This document shows, one piece after another, positions 1-9,250 of a stretch of 64,000 nt of DNA. A program made the position numbers and the translations under genes. Origin of the DNA: Duganella sp. CF517 (lineage in GTDB: Bacteria; Pseudomonadota; Gammaproteobacteria; Burkholderiales; Burkholderiaceae_D); assembly GCF_900110275.1 (NCBI RefSeq), contig NZ_FODC01000001.1, positions 1,403,198 to 1,467,197 on the forward strand. Direction: 5' to 3'. Every line of letters starts with the position of its first letter. The first letter of the stretch is position 1. A model generated the notes under the pieces. That model saw nothing but the letters and a program-made list of their open reading frames with translations, was not told the origin of the DNA and made no database searches.

Positions 1-1724
1 AACGCGTGCAGCGCCTCGATCGCGGCGCGCGCCTGCGGCTTGATACGGTCGCCGAAGGCCAGCAAGCCCAGTAAACGGGGCGGTTGCGGCGACTGCGCGG
101 CAAGCCAGGAAACGGTCAGGCCTTGCCGTTCCAGTTCGGCGCCGCGCGCCGCCAGCGCGGTCAGCGCGACGCCCTGCTCCTCCATCAGGCGCGTGCTGCC
201 CAATATCAGCCGCATGCCGTCGACGGTGGCGGCGACGCCGCGTCCGGGCAAGGCGGCGGTGTCAGAGGCGCTCATCGGATCGGCGGATTCTCCCTCGGCG
301 GCTTGCTGCACCGCGCGGGCCAGCGCATGCTCGCTTCCCCGTTGCACCGCCGCCGCCAGTTGCAGCAGGCGCGCCTGGTCGACAGCGCCGGGCGCCGGCT
401 CGCACGCCGCCAGCGACGGTTTGCCCTCGGTCAGCGTACCGGTTTTATCGAAAGCGACGGTGGTGATGCGGTGCGCCAGCTCCAGCGCCTCCGCGTCCTT
501 GATCAGGATGCCGTGGCGCGCCGCCACGCCGGTGCCGGCCATGATGGCGGCAGGCGTGGCCAGTCCCAGCGCGCACGGACAGGCGATCACCAGCACCGCC
601 ACCGCGTTGATGATGGCGGTCTCGCCGTCGCCTGACGCCAGCCACCATCCCACCAGTGTGAGCAAAGCCAATACCAGCACCACCGGCACGAACACCGCGC
701 TGACGCGGTCCACCAGATGCTGCACCGGCGCCTTGGCCGCCTGTGCGTCCTCCACCAGGCGGATGATGCGCGCCAGCGTGCTCTCGGCGCCGACCGCCGT
801 CACGCGCACCAGCAGCATGCCTTCGCCGTTGATCGCGCCCCCGGTCACACGGTCGCCGACATGGCGCGCCACCGGCAGGCTTTCGCCGGTGATCAGCGCT
901 TCGTCCACGTGGCTGGCGCCTTCGACCACCACGCCGTCGACGGCGATGCGTTCGCCCGGCCGCGCCACCACCATCTCGCCGGGCAGCACCTGCGCGATCG
1001 GCACGTCGACATCCTCGCCGCCGCGTCGAACGCGCGCCGACTCGGGCCGCAGCACCTGCAGCGCGCGGATCGCGGACGTGGTCTGGCGCTTGGCGCGCGC
1101 CTCCAACCATTTGCCCAGCAACACCAGCGTGATGACCACGGCGGACGCCTCGAAGTACAGGTGCGGCATGGCCGACGTGGCGGCCAGCAGTTGGTAGACG
1201 CTCAGGCCGTAGGCGGCGCTGGTGCCGACCGCCACCAGCAAATCCATATTGCCGCTGCGGGCGCGCGCGGCCAGCCAGCCGGCCCGGTAAAAGCGCGCGC
1301 CGAGCAAAAACTGCACCGGCGTCGCCAGCAGGAACTGGATGCGGCCGTCGAGCATCCAATGGACGCCGGCCAGTTCCAGCAGCATCGGCAGCACCAGCGG
1401 CAGCGACAGCAGCGCCGCCAGCAGCACGGCGTAACCACTGGCCCCGGGGGCGGGCACCACCGGCACGGCGGGCGCGAAAGGCGCCGGCGCCGGCGTGGCC
1501 TGGTAGCCGGCCTTGTCGACGGCCTGCCGCAGCACCTCGAAATCGATCGGCAGCGCCGAGTCCACGCGCGCCATCTCGGTCGCCAGGTTGACGCTGACCT
1601 GCTTGACGCCCGCCACGGCGGCGAGCACGCGCTCCACGCGTCCAACGCAGGAGGCGCAGCTCATGCCCTCGATCTTGATCGATTGCGAGACGGGCTTTTC
1701 AGCGGTTGCGTTCATCATGGTCAT
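1..1724 (-). CDS. copA: Copper-exporting P-type ATPase CopA (3' end beyond window)
   Basis: P1B-type ATPase that would pump Cu(I) out across the inner membrane at the cost of ATP. The N-terminus holds one heavy-metal-binding domain with the motif GMSCASC (Cys23, Cys26). After a Pro/Ala linker come hydrophobic helices, the actuator motif TGES, the transmembrane metal site CPC in [13 protein letters not shown] and the phosphorylation motif [11 protein letters not shown]. The ATP-binding domain runs off the left edge, so the C-terminus is not seen. The start ATG at 1724 follows a CueR-like promoter; ATGs at 1718 and 1715 are alternatives. The gene is divergent from a two-component system. The CPC motif and single GMxCxxC domain favour copper or silver over zinc/cadmium (family knowledge). 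Confidence 0.93.
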   Translation of the reverse strand, partial: MTMMNATAEKPVSQSIKIEGMSCASCVGRVERVLAAVAGVKQVSVNLATEMARVDSALPIDFEVLRQAVDKAGYQATPAPAPFAPAVPVVPAPGASGYAVLLAALLSLPLVLPMLLELAGVHWMLDGRIQFLLATPVQFLLGARFYRAGWLAARARSGNMDLLVAVGTSAAYGLSVYQLLAATSAMPHLYFEASAVVITLVLLGKWLEARAKRQTTSAIRALQVLRPESARVRRGGEDVDVPIAQVLPGEMVVARPGERIAVDGVVVEGASHVDEALITGESLPVARHVGDRVTGGAINGEGMLLVRVTAVGAESTLARIIRLVEDAQAAKAPVQHLVDRVSAVFVPVVLVLALLTLVGWWLASGDGETAIINAVAVLVIACPCALGLATPAAIMAGTGVAARHGILIKDAEALELAHRITTVAFDKTGTLTEGKPSLAACEPAPGAVDQARLLQLAAAVQRGSEHALARAVQQAAEGESADPMSASDTAALPGRGVAATVDGMRLILGSTRLMEEQGVALTALAARGAELERQGLTVSWLAAQSPQPPRLLGLLAFGDRIKPQARAAIEALHA

Positions 1725-1747
1725 TCGAATGGCGGGTTATTAGCACT

Positions 1748-1778
1748 AGCTTCAAGTATCCCACGATTGGAAGGTCAA
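1748..1778 (-). promoter_or_regulatory. CueR/MerR-type copper promoter of copA
   Basis: Read on the minus strand, a -35 element TTGACC runs into CCTTCCAATCGTGGGATACTT. The long spacer and the ACCTTCC half-site are typical of promoters twisted open by MerR-family copper sensors such as CueR (family knowledge). The right half-site is imperfect. The site lies about 25-50 bases upstream of the copA start. No cueR gene is visible in the window, so the sensor would be encoded elsewhere or beyond the left edge. Confidence 0.55.
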
Positions 1779-1850
1779 GCGCTTTTTCGGCACGCGCGTC
1801 CGCTCGCGCACAGAAACCGCCGAGATAATCGCTACAATCCGGATATCGAC

Positions 1851-3187
1851 ATGACAAGAAAGATCAAAGTGGCGCTGGGCCGAATGTTAAAACGCGATCT
1901 GCTGTGGCTTTGGACTGCCATCGCCGCCATGGTCGTACTGCTGGTGTGGCTGTTGCTGCAACTGGGCCGCCAGGGCGCGGACTGGCAGGTTTCGGCGGCC
2001 CGCTCGCGCGCCGCCGTTCTGTGCCAGATCATGCGCGCCGGCGGCGAACGCATCGACGTCGGCGCCACCGGTGATACCGCGACGGCTCGCGCCATCGTCG
2101 ACATGGCCCTGCGCGAGGACGCCGGCGTCGAGGGCGGCCTGTGGGAGCGCCAGCGCGGCGTGTTCGCCTATGCCTTCCCGACCTACGACGGCAGCGGCGC
2201 CAAGACGGACGTGCCGGCGGCCGAGCTACCCCGGCTGGCGGCCCTGTCGGAGCAGGCGCTGGCCGCGCGCGCCGCCGTCGACGAAGTGCGGCCCGGATTG
2301 CGCGAGGCCGTCGTCTACAGCGCCTGCCCGGTGACGGCCAACATCGCCGGATGGACCCTGACCCGGGTGGCGACCATCGCCGACGGCGCGCTCCGGCATC
2401 TGGTCCTGGCCCTCAGCTTGCTATTGGGCTCATTGGTGCTGGCCGGCGCCGGCTTCGCCCTGCTGCTCACACGCTGGGGGCGCGAGGCGCAGCGCCTGTC
2501 GGCGCTGCTGGTGGGGAGCGAACGCATGGCCGCGCTGGGCGGGCTGGCGGCCGGCCTGGCGCACGAGATCCGCAACCCGCTCGGCACCATCCGCATGAAG
2601 GTGGAGAACGCGCTGGCGGCGCCGCCGGACCGCCGCCAGGCCCGCACCGAAGCGGCGCTGCATACGACGCTGGCGCAGGTACAGCGGCTCGAGACGCTGG
2701 TGGCCAGCCTGCTGGCGTTGACGCGCTCCTTCCATCCGCAACGCGCGGCGGTGGCGCTGGCCGACTGGCTCGCGCAGCGCGTCCAGCAACACGCCGAAGC
2801 GGCCACCGATCTTGGCGTGACCTTAAGCGTCGACCTGCAGCCCGGTCTCGACGACGCCACGCGCGCCACGGCGCTGTTCGATCCGGCGCAAATGGAGCGT
2901 GTGATGGACAACCTGATATTGAACGCGCTGGCACACACCGCCGCCGGTGGACACATTCAATTAGGCGCGGCGCGCGACGGCGCCCTGCTGCGTCTGTGGG
3001 TGGCCGATGACGGCAGCGGCGTGCCGCCTGCGCTGCGCGCCACGCTATTCGATCCATTGGTCACCGGCCGCGAAGGCGGCACCGGCCTGGGACTGGCCGT
3101 CGTGCGCGAAGTGGTCCAGGCCCACGGCGGCCGCGTGGCGCTGGGCGCGCAACAAATCGCGGGCACCCGCATCGAACTGGAGCTGCC

Positions 3188-3203
<16 letters not shown>
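1851..3203 (+). CDS. Membrane sensor histidine kinase
   Basis: A 450-residue sensor kinase. Two transmembrane segments (about residues 17-37 and 183-206) flank a periplasmic sensor region of about 145 residues with no recognised fold. Then come the dimerisation/phosphoacceptor motif HEIRNPLGTIRMK (His238), an N-box MDNLILNALAHTA, and ATP-lid motifs DDGSGVP and GGTGLGLAVV. The start ATG at 1851 gives a short basic N-terminus before the first helix; longer in-frame extensions upstream have no coding character. The gene overlaps the following sigma-54-type response regulator by 16 bases, so the two are almost certainly co-translated partners. The signal sensed is unknown. The neighbouring copA is divergent, but nothing in the sensor domain points to metal binding. 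Confidence 0.9.
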
Positions 3204-4552
<1,349 letters not shown>

Positions 4553-4559
4553 CGCTGGC

Positions 4560-4571
4560 GGACAGCTGTCC
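4560..4571. promoter_or_regulatory. Dyad GGACAGCTGTCC, candidate enhancer site
   Basis: A perfect 12-base palindrome begins 7 bases after the activator stop codon and ends 75 bases upstream of the -24 element at 4647. This is the usual distance for an upstream activating sequence bound by a Fis-type helix-turn-helix of an NtrC-like protein. Related half-sites (GTAACA and GGACAC at about 4591-4607) follow. Assignment to the adjacent activator is inference. Confidence 0.6.
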
Positions 4572-4646
4572 GTTCCATTGACACCCCGCTGTAACAGCAA
4601 CGGACACCCCGGCGTGCGCGCTGGCGTAACCAGGGGCGCGCGGGCC

Positions 4647-4662
4647 TGGCACGCTATCTGCA
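4647..4662 (+). promoter_or_regulatory. Sigma-54 (-24/-12) promoter
   Basis: TGGCACGCTATCTGCA fits the RpoN consensus TGGCAC-N5-TTGCA with one mismatch (C for the first T of the -12 element). Transcription would start near 4673-4676, about 30 bases before the start codon of the proline-rich gene at 4706. Confidence 0.75.
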
Positions 4663-4705
4663 TAGTGATGACTACCACCCCTCGACATCACACAAGGAGA
4701 TAGTC

Positions 4706-5074
4706 ATGAATATTCTTAAATACCCGATGATGGTCATCGCGCTTTCGCTGGCCACGGCAGCATCCGCAGCCCCTTCACAAACCGATCCGGCTCCGCCGCC
4801 ACCGCCAGCCGGGCAACCGGCGCCACCACCGCCAGCGCCGCCGGCACCACCACCGGGAGCGCCGGTTCCGCCACCGCCAGGCGCGGACGCGCCGCCGCCG
4901 CCGCCACCGGTGGAGGGCCGCCGGGGCGACGCCGCCAAGCCTGTGCCGCCACCCAAGCCGCGTGGTCCGGCGGGTAAAAGGCCGCTCGACACGCCGCCTC
5001 CTCCGCCACCACAGGCGCCGGGAACCCAAGCACCACCACCACCACCACCACCACCGCCGGTCGGCCAGCCATAA
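4706..5074 (+). CDS. Small secreted proline-rich protein
   Basis: A 122-residue protein. Residues 1-22 form a signal peptide (MNILKYPMMVIALSLATAASA, with cleavage likely before APSQ). The mature part is almost entirely proline, alanine and glycine: runs of three to nine prolines separated by short Ala/Gly stretches, with one charged patch (EGRRGDAAKPV) in the middle. The start is fixed by an AAGGAGA ribosome-binding site 7-8 bases upstream. No domain is recognised. Long PPP runs would need EF-P for translation (established knowledge). It sits directly behind a sigma-54 promoter and before a second secreted protein that also starts its mature part with a proline run. Function unknown; an envelope or extracellular structural role is inference. 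Confidence 0.75.
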   Translation: MNILKYPMMVIALSLATAASAAPSQTDPAPPPPPAGQPAPPPPAPPAPPPGAPVPPPPGADAPPPPPPVEGRRGDAAKPVPPPKPRGPAGKRPLDTPPPPPPQAPGTQAPPPPPPPPPVGQP

Positions 5075-5087
5075 CACCGCCGTGACA

Positions 5088-5795
5088 ATGCCACCGTCTG
5101 CGCTGGCGCGCGCCACGGCGCTGGCGGCGGCGCTGTCCAGCCTTTGCTGCGGCGAGGCCAGTGCAGCGCCACCGCCGCCACCGCGCGGCCGCTTGGCCAC
5201 CGCCCCCGCCCAGGCGCCGGTGGCCGAAGGCGTCGTTGCGCGCTATCTCACCACCCCCTACGGCGATCCAAACGGCCTGCGCCTGGCCGATGGCACGCTG
5301 GTGCTGTTCCCGCCGCACGTGGCGGCGCGGATCGGCGGCGCCGCCGCGCAGGGAGACCGGGTGCGCGTCATCGGCCAGGTCGCCGACGACGGCGTGATCC
5401 GCGCCGCCGACCTGGTCAACCTGTCTTCGGGCGCCAACGTCGGCGACGAACCTACGGGACCGCCCGCCCCGCCAGCACCGCGTCGATCGATGCAAAGGCT
5501 GGAATCCGCCGGCACCATCGATGTCGTGCTGCGCGGACCGCGTGGCGAGGCCAATGGCGTCATCCTCACCAACGGCGACATCATCTACTTCCGTCCGGAC
5601 CTGGTCCGCACACAGGTGGCGCCCGCACAGCCGTTCGCTGCCACCGGCATCGGCACGCGCGGCGCCGCCGGCATGTCGCTCGAAGCGATAACGGTCGGCG
5701 CCGACCTGTCGGCGGCGCGCGCGGCGACCCGTGAGGCGCCTGCCCGGCCCGCGCGCCCTTCACCACCGGGCACGCCGCCGGCCCATCAACCGTAA
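5088..5795 (+). CDS. Secreted protein with two similar beta-rich domains
   Basis: A 235-residue protein beginning 13 bases after the proline-rich gene. A signal peptide ends near residue 26 (EASA), followed by a proline run. Two regions, about 48-111 and 142-204, look like copies of one domain: both have a GxV/GxI start, a PxGxxNGxxLxxGxxxxFxP core and end in a G-rich strand followed by ...A-hydrophobic turn. I read them as two small OB-like barrels, but the family is not recognised. The tail (about 210-235) is Ala/Pro rich. ATG at 5088 is chosen because it opens the signal peptide; GTG at 5082 is possible. Longer in-frame extensions upstream only read the CCA repeats of the preceding gene out of frame as His-rich sequence. 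Confidence 0.7.
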   Translation: MPPSALARATALAAALSSLCCGEASAAPPPPPRGRLATAPAQAPVAEGVVARYLTTPYGDPNGLRLADGTLVLFPPHVAARIGGAAAQGDRVRVIGQVADDGVIRAADLVNLSSGANVGDEPTGPPAPPAPRRSMQRLESAGTIDVVLRGPRGEANGVILTNGDIIYFRPDLVRTQVAPAQPFAATGIGTRGAAGMSLEAITVGADLSAARAATREAPARPARPSPPGTPPAHQP

Positions 5796-5810
5796 CCGGA
5801 GCACCGACGC

Positions 5811-7070
5811 GTGGCGACTGAAAATATATTGTGGATCATCACAGGCCTGACGATGGCCGGCATCGTGTTGCGGCCCTGGCGCGTGCCGGAAGCGGTTTGG
5901 GCGGCCTTGGCGGTGCTGGCACTGGCGCTGTTCCAGCTGATCGACCCGGCCAGCATTGTCGGCGGCGCCGCGCGCGGCTGGGACGTATACCTGTTTTTGG
6001 CCGGCATGATGCTGCTGGCCGAAATGGGACGCCGCCACGGCGTCTTCGACTGGCTGGCTGCGCATACCGCCCGCGCCGCCGCCGGCTCCGGCCACCGCCT
6101 TTTTTTACTGGTCTACCTGGCCGGCACGGTGGTCACGGTGCTGCTGTCGAACGACGCCACCGCCGTGGTGCTGACCCCAGCAGTGTACGCGGTGGCGCGC
6201 GCGGTCGGCGCCCCGCCGCTGCCGTATTTGTTCATATGCGCCTTCGTCGCCAACGCCGCCAGCTTCGTGCTGCCGGTCTCCAACCCCGCCAACCTGGTGA
6301 TGTTCGGCGAGCATATGCCCGCGCTGGGACAATGGCTGTCGCTGTTCCTGCTGCCGTCGCTGGGCGCGATCATCGCCACCGGCGTTGCCTTGTATCTGCT
6401 GCTGCGCGGCGAGCTCACGACAACGATCCGGCGCGATGTCGAGGTGCCGCAGCTGACGACACCCGGCCGCCTGACGGTCGGCGCCTTGTCCGGCACGGCG
6501 CTGCTGCTGGCGGTGGCCTCGGCGCTCGGCCTGGCGCTCGGGCCGGTCACCCTGGCTGCGGCGGTGGCCGCGCTGCTGCTGGTGAGCGTCAGCACACGCA
6601 CGGGCTACGCCGCGCCGGTGGCGACCTTGCGCGCACTGTCATGGGATGTCTTGCTGATGGTGGCGGGGCTGTTCGTGCTGATCGAGGCGTTGCAGCAGCA
6701 CGGCGTGGTGGCGACGCTGGCCGCGCAGCTCCAGTCGCTGCAAGCGCGTTGGCCGGACAACGCCGGCAATCTCACCGGCGCGCTGCTGGCGGTCGCGTGC
6801 AACCTCGTCAACAACCTGCCCGCCGGCCTGCTGGGCGCCGCCACCCTGGACCATGTGAACGCCGATGGCGCGCTGCGCGCGGCGGCCCTGATCGGCATCG
6901 ACCTGGGGCCGAATCTATCGGTGAGCGGCTCGCTGGCGACGATCTTGTGGCTGACGGCGCTCAGGCGCGAAGGCCTGCACGTGGGCGCGTGGCGCTTCCT
7001 GCGCTTGGGCTTAGTGGTGATGCCGGCCGGGCTGGCGGCGGCGCTCGCATTGCTGTGGGTGCGGTCATGA
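5811..7070 (+). CDS. ArsB/NhaD-type inner-membrane ion transporter
   Basis: A 419-residue, almost wholly hydrophobic protein with about ten to twelve helices, resembling the ArsB arsenite carrier and related anion permeases of the ion transporter superfamily. Recognisable parts are the conserved LLSNDATAVVLTPAVYAVAR segment near residue 105 (LFANDGAALILTPI in ArsB), NPANLVMFGEHMP near 160, and the second-half repeat around CNLVNNLPAGLLGA near residue 325. The start is GTG at 5811, 15 bases after the preceding stop. No arsR or arsC lies nearby, so arsenite transport is not established; other anions or Na+/H+ exchange are possible. The stop overlaps the start of the MFS gene, so the two are co-translated. 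Confidence 0.75.
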   Translation: MATENILWIITGLTMAGIVLRPWRVPEAVWAALAVLALALFQLIDPASIVGGAARGWDVYLFLAGMMLLAEMGRRHGVFDWLAAHTARAAAGSGHRLFLLVYLAGTVVTVLLSNDATAVVLTPAVYAVARAVGAPPLPYLFICAFVANAASFVLPVSNPANLVMFGEHMPALGQWLSLFLLPSLGAIIATGVALYLLLRGELTTTIRRDVEVPQLTTPGRLTVGALSGTALLLAVASALGLALGPVTLAAAVAALLLVSVSTRTGYAAPVATLRALSWDVLLMVAGLFVLIEALQQHGVVATLAAQLQSLQARWPDNAGNLTGALLAVACNLVNNLPAGLLGAATLDHVNADGALRAAALIGIDLGPNLSVSGSLATILWLTALRREGLHVGAWRFLRLGLVVMPAGLAAALALLWVRS

Positions 7071-8338
7071 CGGCGCCACGCGCCCTGCCCGCCGGCGCCG
7101 ACAACGCGGCGAGCACCGCGAACACGCACGCCGCCCCGGCGGGCGCCAGCCTGATGGCGCTCGCCATGTTGAATTTTTTCCTGGCCGACGCGCGCGACGG
7201 CCTCGGTCCGTTCCTGGACGCCTACCTGAGCACAAAAGGCTGGCAGTCGATGGACCTGGGCGTGCTGGCGACGGCGTGCGGCGTGATCGGCCTGCTGGCC
7301 GGCCTGCCCGCCGGCGCGCTGGCCGACCGCAGCCGCCACAAGCGGGCCATGATCGTGTTGCCGGTGGCGCTGATCACGCTGGGCGCGTTCCTGTGCATCG
7401 CGTTTCCCGATCGCTGGATGGTGTTCGGCAGCCAGGCGCTGGCGGCGGTGGCGGGCGTGCTGATCATGCCAGCGCTGGTCGGCATCACACTGGGTGTGGT
7501 CGGTGGCGACCGTTTCGGCGCGCAGCTTGGCAAGAACGAGGCCTACAACCATGCCGGCAATATCGTGCTGCTGGGCGGCACCTGGGCCGCCAGCGTCTGG
7601 TTCGGCCTGCCCGGCGTGGCGGCGCTGATGCTGGTCACGACGGTGGCCGCCATCGCCGCCACGCTGGCGATCTCGCCGGGGGCCATCGATCACGCGGCCG
7701 CGCGCGGCATGGCGGCCGCCGGCAAGGACACCGGCGCGCAAGGCGGCGCAAAGGCGTCGCCACTGAGCGCGCTGTATCACAACAAACCACTGCTGCTATT
7801 GAGCGTGTCGCTGCTGCTGTTCCACTTCGGGAACGCGCCGCTGGCGCGGCTGATCGCGCAGCAATTCGCCGTGCAGATGCAAAAACCGTTCGAGACCACG
7901 GCGGTGATCACCATGGTGTCGCAACTGGCGGCGCTGGCCGCCGCACTGGCGGCGCCGTGGATTATCAAGCGCGGCCTGGTTCGGCCGGCGGTGGTGCTGG
8001 CCATGCTCACGCTGCCACTGCGCGGGGTGCTGGCCTGGGCATTCTCCGACTTCGCCATGATTTATCCGGCGCAGCTGCTCGACGGCGTGGGCGTCGGCCT
8101 GCTCGGCATCCTGACGCCTTTCCTGGTCGAGCGGCTCACGCGCGGCAGCGGCCACTTCAACCTGGCGTTGGCGGCGGTGATGATGGTACAGGGTTTGGGC
8201 GCGGCCTCCAGCAATGTGGTGGCCGGCTATTTGGTGGCGCGCCACGGCTATCCGGTCACTTATCTGCTGCACGGCGCCGTCGCGCTGGCGGCGTTGGCGG
8301 CGTTCGTGCCGATGCGGCGCGGCGACGACGGCCGCTAA
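7067..8338 (+). CDS. Major facilitator superfamily transporter
   Basis: A 423-residue MFS carrier with about twelve hydrophobic helices. The loop between helices 2 and 3 shows GALADRSRHKRAM, the family A-motif (GxLaDrxGrkr). A cytoplasmic loop of about 45 residues (Ala/Gly/Lys-rich, around 205-240) separates the two halves. The start ATG overlaps the stop of the ArsB-like gene as ATGA. The substrate is unknown; pairing with an ArsB-like carrier suggests export of a toxic anion or small organic compound (inference). The gene is last in the run that begins at the sigma-54 promoter and converges on the FecR-domain gene. Confidence 0.8.
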   Translation: MTAPRALPAGADNAASTANTHAAPAGASLMALAMLNFFLADARDGLGPFLDAYLSTKGWQSMDLGVLATACGVIGLLAGLPAGALADRSRHKRAMIVLPVALITLGAFLCIAFPDRWMVFGSQALAAVAGVLIMPALVGITLGVVGGDRFGAQLGKNEAYNHAGNIVLLGGTWAASVWFGLPGVAALMLVTTVAAIAATLAISPGAIDHAAARGMAAAGKDTGAQGGAKASPLSALYHNKPLLLLSVSLLLFHFGNAPLARLIAQQFAVQMQKPFETTAVITMVSQLAALAAALAAPWIIKRGLVRPAVVLAMLTLPLRGVLAWAFSDFAMIYPAQLLDGVGVGLLGILTPFLVERLTRGSGHFNLALAAVMMVQGLGAASSNVVAGYLVARHGYPVTYLLHGAVALAALAAFVPMRRGDDGR

Positions 8339-8368
8339 CGGCTTGTCGGATGCTGGCGGCGCGGCGGG

Positions 8369-9250
8369 CTACCGGACTTCGCAGTCGACCGCCGCCGGTT
8401 TCGGGGCATTGGCACCCGAAGCCGAGGTTGTCGTGTTGCTGCTGAATGCGGGGGGCGGCGCGAACTTGATTCCCGGGTTGTTCGGCACCATCACCGGCGG
8501 CATCACGTTGTTGCGCGTGTAGCCGAACTGGCCGGCGCTGAAGTTCAGTGCGCCGGCGGGGTTGCTCACATTGATCATGCCGTCGAGGACGTTCACATAC
8601 AAACCGGCCGGCAGCGCGCCGCCCGAGGTTGGCGGCGGGGTCGGTCCCTGCGCCAGCATCAGCGGTTTCAGCGGCGCCGCGAGAGCGTCCAGCGACGCCG
8701 TGCTGGCCATCAAGTACGCCTCGCGCGTGGCCACCGCCACCGCGACTTCTTCGGCGGATGGTTCGACCACGTCGGCGATGAAGGTGGTGCCGCGTATGCC
8801 GATAGTGGCGCTCGGCGTCTTCATCGAGAACTTTTCCTTGTTGCGTTTTCCCAGCAGGCCGGTGACCGAGCGCAGGCCTCCTTTGACCAGGCTGAACGAG
8901 GCTTGGTCGCCGTCGGGCTTGCCGGCGTCGAAGGCGAAGTTTTCGACCTTGAACGTGGTCCCCGGCTTGAGCGTGATTTCGCTGTTGTCGACGAACTTGA
9001 CCAGCGCGTAGGTGTTTTTCTCCGTCATCAGCGTGTCGCCGCTTTCCACTTCCGAGCGCAGCGACAGCACCCGCACCGCGCCATCGGCCTTCTTGGCAAG
9101 CAAGGGGCCGCTGAGCTGCGTGATGGTGCCGGCCACCTGCGCCGCCCAACCGGCGCCGGCCACGCAGCAAAACACCAGCAGCATCAGACCCTTGATCAGA
9201 CTCTTGGTTGCAACATGCCTAGTTGCAGTAGGTTTTTTTGGCAGGGACAT
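8369..9250 (-). CDS. FecR-domain secreted protein
   Basis: A 293-residue protein with a hydrophobic export signal (about 18-36, cleaved near GWAAQ) and a FecR domain at about 40-165. The domain includes [35 protein letters not shown] and the typical [13 protein letters not shown] segment. The C-terminal third is Pro/Ser/Ala rich. Unlike the iron-signalling FecR it has no cytoplasmic anti-sigma part, so it is the periplasmic FecR-domain type often encoded with adhesins and CHASE2 cyclases (family knowledge). Its start overlaps the 3' end of the TpsA gene by 32 bases, with GGAAAACAAA before the ATG, which couples its translation to the adhesin. Confidence 0.85.
   Translation of the reverse strand: MSLPKKPTATRHVATKSLIKGLMLLVFCCVAGAGWAAQVAGTITQLSGPLLAKKADGAVRVLSLRSEVESGDTLMTEKNTYALVKFVDNSEITLKPGTTFKVENFAFDAGKPDGDQASFSLVKGGLRSVTGLLGKRNKEKFSMKTPSATIGIRGTTFIADVVEPSAEEVAVAVATREAYLMASTASLDALAAPLKPLMLAQGPTPPPTSGGALPAGLYVNVLDGMINVSNPAGALNFSAGQFGYTRNNVMPPVMVPNNPGIKFAPPPAFSSNTTTSASGANAPKPAAVDCEVR

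Noticed and set aside
717..1850. Upstream extension of the histidine kinase frame
   Set aside because: It lies opposite copA and has no coding character; the kinase starts at 1851 just before its first membrane helix.
4962..5087. Longer start of the 5088-5795 gene giving a protein with eight consecutive histidines
   Set aside because: The His run is only the CCA repeat of the proline-rich gene read in another frame; a signal peptide begins at 5088.
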